NCBI GenBank assembly: GCA_025642075.2
Contig: JAODUO010000886.1
Coordinates: 62,001 to 126,000, forward strand
Reading direction: 5' to 3'
Length of the DNA stretch: 64,000 nucleotides
Source of the DNA: Ridgeia piscesae
Taxonomy: Eukaryota > Annelida > Polychaeta > Sabellida > Siboglinidae
Part shown: piece after piece, positions 48,079-64,000 of the stretch
Layout of the letters: the number at the start of each line of letters is the position of its first letter
Numbering within the stretch: position 1 is the stretch's first letter
Made by a program: the position numbers and the translations under genes
Notes under the pieces: model-generated
The model's input: the letters and a program-made list of their open reading frames with translations, nothing else
What the model was told of the DNA's origin: nothing
The model's database searches: none

Positions 48079-49635
48079 GCATGTATGTATGCATGCATGT
48101 GGTACCCGGTGAACTCGGCCTTTCACGATCTCGACCTAAGTGATCTCGGCCTGTTTCCGTGACCATGGCCAGAGATTTCGGCCTATGCGGCAGTGATCTC
48201 GGCCTGTGCAGCAGTGATCTCGGCCCGTGCAGCAGTGATCTCGGCCTGTTTTCGGTGACCTCAACCAGTGATCTTGGCCTATGCGGCAGTGATTTCAGCC
48301 TGTGGGGCAGTGATCTAGGCCTGTATTCGGTGAAGTCGGCCAATGACCTCGGCCAATGAGGCAGTGATCTCGGCCTGTGCAGTAATGATCTCAGTCTATA
48401 TTCATATGATGTTACCCAGCATTTTTGTTCAACATACTGTGTTAAGTACCGAGATCTATGTTAAAAAAATTAGTAACTGTATATCATAAGGCATGTACAC
48501 TAATCTGAGGCAAATTTAACATGCCAGATCTGCTCAGCTCCTCTTTAGTGATGGCATCGGAAGAAAGTTATGCTTTGAGTAAATTAAAGCTTTCGGCGGT
48601 CGAGCCCAACACATGATCTCATATGTGCTCATTACGTGATGATTACATTGTTTAAAGAAACGGCTGTAAAACTATAAACAACGCAACAACAACAAGGGTG
48701 TTAGTTAACTCAATTGCTGTACGTTGTTTCCATGCGTTGTAACAAAGAAAGAAAGTCTGCTCTATAACGAGTAGACAGCTGATTACTATGGCCTGTCTCA
48801 AGATGTTCACAAATCAAAGAAACAACAAAAAGATGTGCTCAATGTAGCAAAGTAAGTCGATTATGTTCGCACCTCCCAGCGGATACAAATCAAATTTAAC
48901 ATAAACTATTGTGAAACAAATTACCATGCCGTCTACCCTTTATCATTATTGTGTATTGCATTAATAACTTTATTATTAGGGAATAAATAAGAATTAGCTC
49001 ACAAATGATTGTCACAGCATGTTTATTGCTTTACATTAATTTTATGCCTGTGCATTTGTAGTTTTACAGTGTCGATTCTTCTAATAATTTACCATTTTGC
49101 GTGATGGATGCTATTTTCCTGCCTGGAACTCGTTATAGCACACACGCACATGTGTATACTTACGTGTTTGTGTGTATGTGTGCATTCCTGTGTGTTTCAA
49201 ATGAGGAAGATATCATACATGTTTTCTGTTTCCGATTATAATTTATTTTGTAATTGAGATGCCTCAGAGTCCTGGAATAGTATAAAATCTATGCTGCATG
49301 CAATGATTACCCTGATATACCTTTTAAAGTAACGGCTCTGAGAAACAATAAACAGCATTAAGGGTGTTAAGTCAGTTGCCGTTCGTTGTTTTCATGCGTC
49401 TTAACACATCAAAGAAAAAACATGAAAGGAGGAATCTGCTCAATAACACAATGCATGAGTAGACAGCCGATTACTACGGCCTGCCTCAAAACACGTGCTC
49501 AATATAGCATATCAACAATTGGAAGTCGGTTCTCACCTTCCCAACGGACACAAATCAAATATAAACAATAAGACTATTGCGAAACAATTAAATTACCATG
49601 CATTCTACCCTTTTTATTAGTGTGTATTGCTTTAA

Positions 49636-50894
49636 AGGAACATGCAACCCAAAAAGTAAAAAATGCTCAAACCATTAAACAATGTTCATAGAATCATATC
49701 CCATATTTTGTTATTTTTTTCTGAAATGATTTATGCAGTTTTAAGGATAATTAGTGAACCTCCCTGGAGGCTGACATTTTGGACATTTCGCCTGTGGGTG
49801 TGTGACGTCACACTTCCACAACCGCTAGCGCCTCGGATGGGCAAAACAAAACGAACTCTTCACCCACTGAGTCTGAGATTTATCCATCCATTTAATTACA
49901 CTTACATAGCGTTATATATACAAACACGGCGTCCATTACAATATAAACATTCATTAATAATAGGATAGAGAATAACGATGCTCAAGTAGAGATTGCAACC
50001 AAGGCAATCGCGCATTCCTACTTGGACTTGGTCGGTTCGACGGAGCTTAATAACTGTTCTTATCGCCCACTTTCACATGTAAACAAATCGTTTATCTAAC
50101 TAATTATTCCAGTCGACCGTCGCGTAGTGAATATCTTACTAATCATAGATTTATATTATTATAAAGGAAATACATTGAATGATATTATAGTACCCCATTT
50201 ATAGTATTTGCGTACATTATGTTCGTCCCTTTTGCGAGACCGGTCTTCGCGAGCCATGACAACACCGACCCTTCGGCCCCGAACTTTTCGTTCTGTGCAC
50301 AAATTCAGTGGGGAAAGTACCTTCGTTCAACAGTCATCTTTCACCCAATCCAAGCAACATGTGTTCCAGATCAATGGTGACATGGTCCTGGCAAACCATT
50401 TTCAGGTTGAAATTGAATTTTTCCACAGTATGACCCGTACCAATATTGTGGAGCCATTTCATCGCCAAAACGCGCTTCGCAGAGAATTTATTGGCATTTG
50501 GAAAAATCTCTTTCCTTTCACCCACCCTTCTCTTGCTTTGTTTTGGCATCCGTATGCTTGACATCCATGCATTTCATTATCACAAGACTCATAAAACAAC
50601 TCAAATCATGTCACTGTGCTAGTGTTTACATGTTGCACATCGCTGAGAGTTGTGGACAGTCTACGTCACACTCACGCATTCTCTCGCGTTACTCTTCGTG
50701 AGTTCTTCGTGAAAAGGGCAACAATGGCAGCGCCCATGGTCAGTGAAAATGTACGTTTCAAGATTAATTTTATGATGTATAACATTCTTATAAAATTAAA
50801 CAAAACATACACATTTTACAACATTCTATCTTTAATGGTATGTGGGAATTTGAGGTATTTTAACGCATTTTCAACACTATGGTTGCATGTTCCT
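49636..50894. mobile_element. Kolobok-like element, TTAA target duplication, 1259 bp
   Basis: TIRs AGGAACATGCAACC at both ends (right in reverse complement) are flanked by TTAA at 49632-49635 and 50895-50898. TTAA duplications occur in piggyBac and Kolobok; the AGG start and a THAP-like fragment inside favour Kolobok, whose transposases carry THAP fingers. The transposase catalytic part is absent, so it is non-autonomous. It sits inside one of the direct duplicates of the 48.1-51.3 kb element. Confidence 0.85.
50344..50540 (-). pseudogene. THAP zinc-finger fragment inside the Kolobok-like element
   Basis: The minus strand reads AKRVLAMKWLHNIGTGHTVE then KFNFNLKMVCQDH, matching the second half of a THAP finger: the invariant Trp, then C-x-x-H preceded by a hydrophobic strand (C2CH type). 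Downstream DLEHMLLG follows a frame disturbance. The leading Cys pair was not found. Confidence 0.6.
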
Positions 50895-51273
50895 TTAATA
50901 ACTCAGTTGCGTAGTTACAATTCCAAAAAATTAACAATGTAAAACTGGATTCCTACAACATTTTTATTGCACTGCAGGTTCAGTAAGTTCAATGATAGCA
51001 CTTGGAGATTTATCAATAGTCAAGAAATAAGAACGAAATTACAACTAATCGTCACAGCTTATTTATTGCATTGCATATATTTGCAACATGATGCTGTCTG
51101 TATCATAATGTCACTTCATTATATTGGTGAGCATCACTCCCTGTATGGGCCAAGATCACTGGCTATACAGGCTGAGATAATTGTCGCACAGGTCGAGATC
51201 ACTGGCTGAGTTCACTGAAGCAGGACGAGATCATTTAGGCCGAGATCGCGAAACGCCGAGATCACTGTGAAGC

Positions 51274-51418
51274 ATGCATGCACACACACACGGACACACA
51301 CACGCACACACACACGCACACACACACACGGACACACACACACGCACACGCACACGCACACGCACACGCACACGCACACGCACACGCACACGCACACACA
51401 CACACACACACACACACC
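51274..51418. repeat. (AC)n-(ACGC)n microsatellite
   Basis: ACAC and ACGCAC units with occasional GGACAC. Contains about nine CACACG units at 51345-51395. Confidence 0.95.
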
Positions 51419-52006
51419 TAATAGCAGTATATTTCAACGATTCCATCATGAGAGTTATGCAACAATTGAAAAAAGTGTCAAAATCACCAATATATATAAC
51501 AGATGATTTTGACACTCTTTAAAATTATATATATATATATTATATATATCCATGTCTTGTTTATCTTCACACTTTGCTTCCCAAGGTTTTTGTTGGATAA
51601 ACAAAACGCAAAACATGCAGATTAGCAAGACACCTTATATATGGTATTCAAGATGGTACCCTCACCAAATGTAAGGATTGTGAAAAAAACAGATTATTGA
51701 AGACCCGATAAATGAGGCATAACTGTACAGGTATATAATATCAAATACACATACAATATACATTGGCTTACATGATTAATATATATATATATTATATATA
51801 TTTACAAATATATAATAATCAAAATGTTTGCGTCTTTAATAAGAATAAACAAGTTATCTATCTATCCACACTGTTAAAGCAACAACATAAAATAAAGACA
51901 TTTATTTCATCAAGTGTTGAAAAAGCTGGCCTGTTAAATAAAAAGTATTATCAAGATTGTGTGTGGATTCAAGAGATGTTTATTAATGATACTGCTGTGT
52001 CTGTAG

Positions 52007-52110
52007 GTGTCGGTGCTGATCACAGAGCTGATAGCAACGGAGGTGTGGAAACAGAAAGTCTTCACCGAGTTTCAACAGCAGCAGCTTGAACAGAAAGTCA
52101 TCTTTCCCAT

Positions 52111-52120
<10 letters not shown>
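52007..52120 (+). CDS. ZMYND10: ZMYND10 exon 3
   Basis: A 114-nt exon, 38 codons, phase 0 both ends: acceptor GTGTCTGTAG, donor ATGGTT|GTATGT. The product VSVLITELIATEVWKQKVFT continues with EFQQQQLEQKVIFPIYMV. LI-EL-A-E-WK-KVF and FPIYMV are ZMYND10 hallmarks. The last bases, CTACATGGTT, together with the donor GTATGTATAG, are the founder of the 50-bp satellite that fills the next intron. Confidence 0.95.
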
Positions 52121-58336
<6,216 letters not shown>

Positions 58337-58344
58337 GTATCGTT

Positions 58345-59565
58345 TGATGCAGTCTTGTGACCTGCAGCAGAATGTCTGCAATAATACAAGTTGGTCACTG
58401 AAGCAAAGTCTTGTGACCTGCAGCAGAATGTCTGCAATAATACAAGTTGGTCACTGAAGCAAAGTCTTGTGACCTGCAGCAGAATGTCTGCAATAATACA
58501 AGTTGGTCACTGAAGCAAAGTCTTGTGACCTGCAGCAGAATGTCTGCAATAATACAAGTTGGTCACTGAAGCAAAGTCTTGTGACCTGCAGCAGAATGTC
58601 TGCAATAATACAAGTTGGTCACTGAAGCAAAGTCTTGTGACCTGCAGCAGAATGTCTGCAATAATACAAGTTGGTCACTGAAGCAAAGTCTTGTGACCTG
58701 CAGCAGAATGTCTGCAATAATACAAGTTGGTCACTGAAGCAAAGTCTTGTGACCTGCAGCAGAATGTCTGCAATAATACAAGTTGGTCACTGAAGCAAAG
58801 TCTTGTGACCTGCAGCAGAATGTCTGCAATAATACAAGTTGGTCACTGACACAAAGTCTTGTGACCTGCAGCAGAATGTCTGCAATAATACAAGTTGGTC
58901 ACTGAAGCAAAGTCTTGTGACCTGCAGCAGAATGTCTGCAATAATACAAGTTGGTCACTGAAGCAAAGTCTTGTGACCTGCAGCAGAATGTCTGCAATAA
59001 TACAAGTTGGTCACTGACACAAAGTCTTGTGACCTGCAGCAGAATGTCTGCAATAATACAAGTTGGTCACTGAAGCAAAGTCTTGTGACCTGCAGCAGAA
59101 TGTCTGCAATAATACAAGTTGGTCACTGAAGCAAAGTCTTGTGACCTGCAGCAGAATGTCTGCAATAATACAAGTTGGTCACTGACGCAACGTCTTGTGA
59201 CCTGCAGCAGAATGTCTGCAATAATACAAGTTTGTCACTGAAGCAAAGTCTTGTGACCTGCAGCAGAATGTCTGCAATAATACAAGTTGGTCACTGAAGC
59301 AAAGTCTTGTGACCTGCAGCAGAATGTCTGCAATAATACAAGTTAGTCACTGATGCAAAGTCTTGTGACCTGCAGCAGAATGTCTGCAATAATACAAGTT
59401 GGTCACTGAAGCAAAGTCTTGTGACCTGCAGCAGAATGTCTGCAATAATACAAGTTGGTCACTGACGCAAAGTCTTGTGACCTGCAGCAGAATGTCTGCA
59501 ATAATACAAGTTGGTCACTGATGCAAAGTCTTGTGACCTGCAGCAGAATGTCTGCACTAATGTGT
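58345..59565. repeat. 56-bp satellite, about 22 copies
   Basis: The unit is GCAAAGTCTTGTGACCTGCA, GCAGAATGTCTGCAATAATA, CAAGTTGGTCACTGAA. It is very homogeneous (changes mainly GAAGC/GACAC/GATGC). It starts within about 10 bases of the end of the 50-bp satellite and stops 120 bp before exon 4. Confidence 0.97.
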
Positions 59566-59686
59566 AGAGCACTTGTGTCCTTGGCTTCACCGCACCAAGC
59601 AGAAGAGTCTTGTATATCAACAACTATCAGCGCCTCACTGTGACCATGTGGCGAGGTATAGTGAGAGCACTGTGTCTCCCTTGTAG

Positions 59687-59820
59687 CTGTATCATGAGGC
59701 GACATTGGTGAATCTGCTAGAGACGACTCTGTATCACCAGGAAGTAGCAGAGACTGGAGGGGACGCCACGCTGGACCTCACTGACTACTGCTACAGGAAA
59801 CTCACACAGCTCATTGCAAA
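59687..59820 (+). CDS. ZMYND10: ZMYND10 exon 4
   Basis: A 134-nt exon: acceptor TCTCCCTTGTAG, donor GCAAA|GTAAGC, 44 codons plus two bases. The product LYHEATLVNLLETTLYHQEV continues AETGGDATLDLTDYCYRKL and TQLIA. HEA-x-x-x-NLLET and LDL-DYC-RKLT are strongly conserved in ZMYND10. Intron 3 before it (52121-59686) is about 7.6 kb, of which nearly all is the two satellites. Confidence 0.96.
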
Positions 59821-60482
59821 GTAAGCCAGCACCATCAACAGCACAGCTGATGCAACACTGGCCATCTTAATGGCAACTGCTGCAGCTGTTGTAGTAATTT
59901 ATTAACGTGTTATGGGCACTTCATGGCTAAGACATGTAGAAGATGCAGAGAGTCGAGGTCTCTACCCTAAGGCCCTTAACTACGCAAATATTTTTTGCCA
60001 GTCATGAATTACAAAAATTATTGCCATTTGTGTCAATTACAGCCCTTACTGCCATCGATCACAACCCTTATTGACCAGTTTAGTTTCTTATATGGCAAAC
60101 CACTGTCATTTGAACTATTCATTTCATTAACACTGACCTGTGTGATTTATTTCACCACCACTTGAGTTGATGAAAGTCATTAATGTGGACTCTTCTCTTG
60201 GAACTATTATATTAGGTAATCAAATTTCCAACCGGCCCCATCTATAATTCCACAGTCTTATAATTCTATATTGTAATTACAAGCCAGTCATCTGTTAGTC
60301 TTATAGGTGAGCAAGTGGCCCTCTGGCCGGTAACCCGTCAGCAACAGTCATCCCAGAATAGGCCATTGACCATCAATGATCCTGACTATTTCTACAACTT
60401 TAGTGCCTAGAGCCATGACTCATGTACTGCTGCAACATGGATGCCAATCTGTCTATATACACATCTCTCTGTCTCCGCACAG
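59821..60482 (+). other. ZMYND10 intron 4
   Basis: Unique sequence, the only intron of this gene in the window free of large repeats. Bounded by GTAAGC and CTCCGCACAG. Confidence 0.8.
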
Positions 60483-60567
60483 AACAGCTGAGGCTGGTGA
60501 TGAAGATGATGAAGAAGAAGATGCTCTCTCAGCACTACACAACTCAACAAGTGCTTCTACATTAGAG
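60483..60567 (+). CDS. ZMYND10: ZMYND10 exon 5, acidic linker
   Basis: An 85-nt exon: acceptor GTCTCCGCACAG, donor TTAGAG|GTATGT. It completes Lys and codes TAEAGDEDDEEEDALSALHN then STSASTLE. This region between the LIA(K/Q) strand and the next helical block is variable and often polar or acidic in ZMYND10. The rest, including the C-terminal MYND zinc finger, lies beyond the window. In total about 180 residues of the protein are encoded here. Confidence 0.85.
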
Positions 60568-60774
60568 GTATGTAATACTAGGAATATAAAGGTTATTTTT
60601 GTGAGGAAGAAGTCACAGAATATCTAGTTGACCCTCACTGTCAAGCAATTCAAGGGACTTAGCTGCAGATATTAATCAGTAATACCAAATATGGTCACTG
60701 AAGCATTACACATATTGCAAAGCATTCTAGTTGATGAATTAGATCTATTTATACTGTGTGAGGGTCTTGAAGCA

Positions 60775-63700
60775 ATGAGGATACACCCCAATGTCAAAGA
60801 GTGTAGCCAGGCATCAATGAGGAGACACCCCAATGTCAAAGAGTGTAGCCAGCATCAATGAGGAGACATCCCAATGTCAACGAGTGTAGCCAGGCATCAA
60901 TGAGGAGACATCCCAATGTCAACGAGTGTAGCCAGGCATCAATGAGGAGACACCCCAATGTCAACGAGTGTAGCCAGGCATCAATGAGGAGACACCCCAA
61001 TGTCAAAGAGTGTAGCCAGGCATCAATGAGGAGACACCCCAATGTCAACGAGTGTAGCCAGGCATCAATGAGGAGACACCCCAATGTCAACGAGTGTAGC
61101 CAGGCATCAATGAGGAGACACCCCAATGTCAACGAGTGTAGCCAGCATCAATGAGGAGACACCCCAATGTCAACGAGTGTAGCCAGGCATCAATGAGGAG
61201 ACATCCCAATGTCAACGAGTGTAGCCAGGCATCAATGAGGAGACATCCCAATGTCAACGAGTGTAGCCAGGCATCAATGAGGAGACACCCCAATGTCAAC
61301 GAGTGTAGCCAGGCATCAATGAGGATGCACCCCAATGTCAACGAGTGTAGCCAGGCATCAATGAGGAGACATCCCAATGTCAACGAGTGTAGCCAGGCAT
61401 CAATGAGGAGACATCCCAATGTCAACGAGTGTAGCCAGGCATCAATGAGGAGACATCCCAATGTCAACGAGTGTAGCCAGGCATCAATGAGGAGACACCC
61501 CAATGTCAACGAGTGTAGCCAGGCATCAATGAGGAGACATCCCAATGTCAACGAGTGTAGCCAGGCATCAATGAGGAGACATCCCAATGTCAACGAGTGT
61601 AGCCAGGCATCAATGAGGAGACACCCCAATGTCAACGAGTGTAGCCAGCATCAATGAGGAGACACCCCAATGTCAACGAGTGTAGCCAGGCATCAATGAG
61701 GATGCACCCCAATGTCAACGAGTGTAGCCAGGCATCAATGAGGAGACATCCCAATGTCAACGAGTGTAGCCAGGCATCAATGAGGAGACACCCCAATGTC
61801 AACGAGTGTAGCCAGCATCAATGAGGAGACACCCCAATGTCAACGAGTGTAGCCAGGCATCAATGAGGAGACATCCCAATGTCAACGAGTGTAGCCAGGC
61901 ATCAATGAGGAGACACCCCAATGTCAACGAGTGTAGCCAGCATCAATGAGGAGACACCCCAATGTCAACGAGTGTAGCCAGGCATCAATGAGGAGACATC
62001 CCAATGTCAACGAGTGTAGCCAGCATCAATGAGGAGACACCCCAATGTCAACGAGTGTAGCCAGGCATCAATGAGGATACACCCCAATGTCAACGAGTGT
62101 AGCCAGGCATCAATGAGGAGACACCCCAATGTCAACGAGTGTAGCCAGGCATCAATGAAGAGACACCCCAATGTTGACAAGTGTAGACAGCATCAATGAA
62201 GAGACACCCCAATGTTGACGAGTGTAGCTAGCATCAATGAGGAGACATCCCAATGTCAACGAGTGTAGCCAGGCATCAATGAGGATACACCCCAATGTCA
62301 ACGAGTGTAGCCAGCATCAATGAGGATACACCCCAATGTCAACGAGTGTAGCCAGCATCAATGAGGATACACCCCAATGTCAACGAGTGTAGCCAGCATC
62401 AATGAGGAGACACCCCAATGTCAACGAGTGTAGCCAGGCATCAATGAGGAGACACCCCAATGTCAACGAGTGTAGCCAGCATCAATGAGGATACACCCCA
62501 ATGTTGACGAGTGTAGCTAGCATCAATGAGGAGACACCCCAATGTCAACGAGTGTAGCCAGCATCAATGAGGATACACCCCAATGTCAACGAGTGTAGCC
62601 AGCATCAATGAGGAGACACCCCAATGTCAACGAGTGTAGCCAGGCATCAATGAGGAGACACCCCAATGTCAACGAGTGTAGCCAGGCATCAATGAGGAGA
62701 CATCCCAATGTCAACGAGTGTAGCCAGGCATCAATGAGGAGACATCCCAATGTCAACGAGTGTAGCCAGCATCAATGAGGATACACCCCAATGTCAACGA
62801 GTGTAGCCAGCATCAATGAGGATACACCCCAATGTCAACGAGTGTAGCCAGCATCAATGAGGATACACCCCAATGTCAACGAGTGTAGCCAGCATCAATG
62901 AGGAGACATCCCAATGTCAACGAGTGTAGCCAGCATCAATGAGGATACACCCCAATGTCAACGAGTGTAGCCAGCATCAATGAGGAGACACCCCAATGTC
63001 AACGAGTGTAGCCAGCATCAATGAGGATACACCCCAATGTCAACGAGTGTAGCCAGCATCAATGAGGAGACACCCCAATGTTGACAAGTGTAGCCAGCAT
63101 CAATGAGGATACACCCCAATGTCAACGAGTGTAGCCAGGCATCAATGAGGAGACATCCCAATGTCAACGAGTGTAGCCAGCATCAATGAGGAGACACCCC
63201 AATGTCAACGAGTGTAGCCAGGCATCAATGAGGATACACCCCAATGTCAACGAGTGTAGCCAGCATCAATGAGGAGACACCCCAATGTTGACGAGTGTAG
63301 CCAGGCATCAATGAGGAGACACCCCAATGTCAACGAGTGTAGCCAGGCATCAATGAGGAGACACCCCAATGTCAACGAGTGTAGCCAGGGATCAATGAGG
63401 AGACACCCCAATGTCAACGAGTGTAGCCAGGGATCAATGAGGAGACACCCCAATGTCAACGAGTGTAGCCAGGCATCAATGAGGAGACACCCCAATGTTG
63501 ACGAGTGTAGCCAGGCATCAATGAGGAGACACCCCAATGTCAACGAGTGTAGCCAGCATCAATGAGGAGACACCCCAATGTCAACGAGTGTAGCCAGCAT
63601 CAATGAGGAGACACCCCAATGTCAACGAGTGTAGCCAGGCATCAATGAGGAGACACCCCAATGTTAACGAGTGTAGCCAGCATCAATGAGGAGACATCCC

Positions 63701-64000
63701 AATGTCAACGAGTGTAGCCAGCATCAATGAGGAGACACCCCAATGTCAACGAGTGTAGCCAGCATCAATGAGGAGACACCCCAATGTCAACGAGTGTAGC
63801 CAGGCATCAATGAGGAGACATCCCAATGTCAACGAGTGTAGCCAGGCATCAATGAGGAGACACCCCAATGTCAACGAGTGTAGCCAGGCATCAATGAGGA
63901 GACACCCCAATGTCAACGAGTGTAGCCAGCATCAATGAGGAGACACCCCAATGTCAACGAGTGTAGCCAGGCATCAATGAGGAGACACCCCAATGTCAAC
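60775..64000. repeat. 41/42-bp satellite, about 77 copies, running off the window
   Basis: The unit is CATCAATGAGGAGACACCCC, AATGTCAACGAGTGTAGCCA, GG. Copies are 42 bp (CCAGGCAT) or 41 bp (CCAGCAT), with GAGACAC/GAGACAT/GATACAC and GTCAACGAG/GTTGACGAG variants. The 42-bp form stays in frame, giving open frames of up to 168 codons on both strands that are not genes. It lies in ZMYND10 intron 5. Confidence 0.97.

Larger units (their letters stand above)
48103..51265. mobile_element. element with GATCTCGGCC-repeat inverted ends, about 3.2 kb
   Basis: The left end (48103-48400) is a degenerate 20-21-bp tandem array of CAGTGATCTCGGCCTGTGCAG type. The right end (about 51125-51265) carries the same words in reverse complement (GGCCGAGATC, CGAGATCACTG), so the pair works as inverted ends. 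The interior has a direct duplication (48640-48975 with 49325-49635, and a partial third copy at 50955-51090). A Kolobok-like element is inserted at 49636. Coordinates of the outer ends are approximate and no target duplication was identified. Superfamily unknown. Confidence 0.6.

Noticed and set aside
61129..63565. Proteins with MRRHPNVNECSQAS or its antisense repeated
   Set aside because: The 42-bp satellite is a multiple of three, giving open frames on both strands; 41-bp copies break them at random.
58345..64000. CRISPR-like arrays
   Set aside because: Units are head-to-tail with no unique spacers, in an animal genome.

Overview
This is nuclear DNA from an animal, most likely a marine invertebrate; I cannot name the phylum. 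Genes are split by GT-AG introns. The DNA is AT-rich and full of micro- and minisatellites, and it carries DNA transposons and non-LTR retrotransposons of kinds common in invertebrate deuterostomes, lophotrochozoans and cnidarians. No tRNA, rRNA or prokaryotic feature was seen. Most long open frames are artefacts of tandem repeats whose period is a multiple of three, or of microsatellites.

Three host genes can be supported by joining exons in phase. (1) On the minus strand, at least three linked exons (16826-16689, 16631-16172, 14114-14045) end in the first half of a C1 (phorbol-ester/DAG-type) zinc finger very like that of RASSF1. A large exon at 2743-1356 may belong to the same gene. (2) On the plus strand, six exons between 24107 and 30660 encode a predicted protein of about 233 residues with a protamine-like Arg/Ser/Lys-rich N-terminus and two HMG boxes. 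(3) On the plus strand, ZMYND10 (a dynein-arm assembly factor) starts with its methionine at 41487 and continues through exons at 47871, 52007, 59687 and 60483 past the window end. RASSF1 and ZMYND10 are neighbours in human 3p21.3, so the C1 gene near ZMYND10 may be conserved synteny; the C1 gene's identity is not settled.

Layout: 1-17 kb, the C1-type gene with introns full of minisatellites (34, 41, 30 and 48 bp units), a 78-bp-arm perfect palindrome at 8 kb and dispersed repeats. 18-24 kb, two decayed LINEs (RTE-like at 19 kb, Jockey/CR1-like at 22-24 kb). 24-31 kb, the HMG gene. 31-41 kb, a transposon graveyard: LINE 3' ends, a hAT MITE with perfect 8-bp target duplication, a 34-bp minisatellite, a (GTGTA)n/(GCGGT)n pentamer block, long-TIR elements, and a broken copy of a widespread invertebrate gene family with FEN1/XPG-like motifs. 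41-64 kb, ZMYND10. Its first intron holds a decayed Mutator-like element containing a hAT element that itself contains a second hAT element. Its second intron holds an element with GATCTCGGCC-rich inverted ends containing a Kolobok-like element with a THAP fragment. Its third intron is almost wholly two minisatellites (50 and 56 bp), the first of which begins on the exon's own splice donor. Its fifth intron is a 41/42-bp minisatellite.

The most striking observation is the 6.2-kb, 50-bp satellite that starts at the exon-intron border of ZMYND10 and copies the 5' splice site, interrupted by a 161-base pure C tract.
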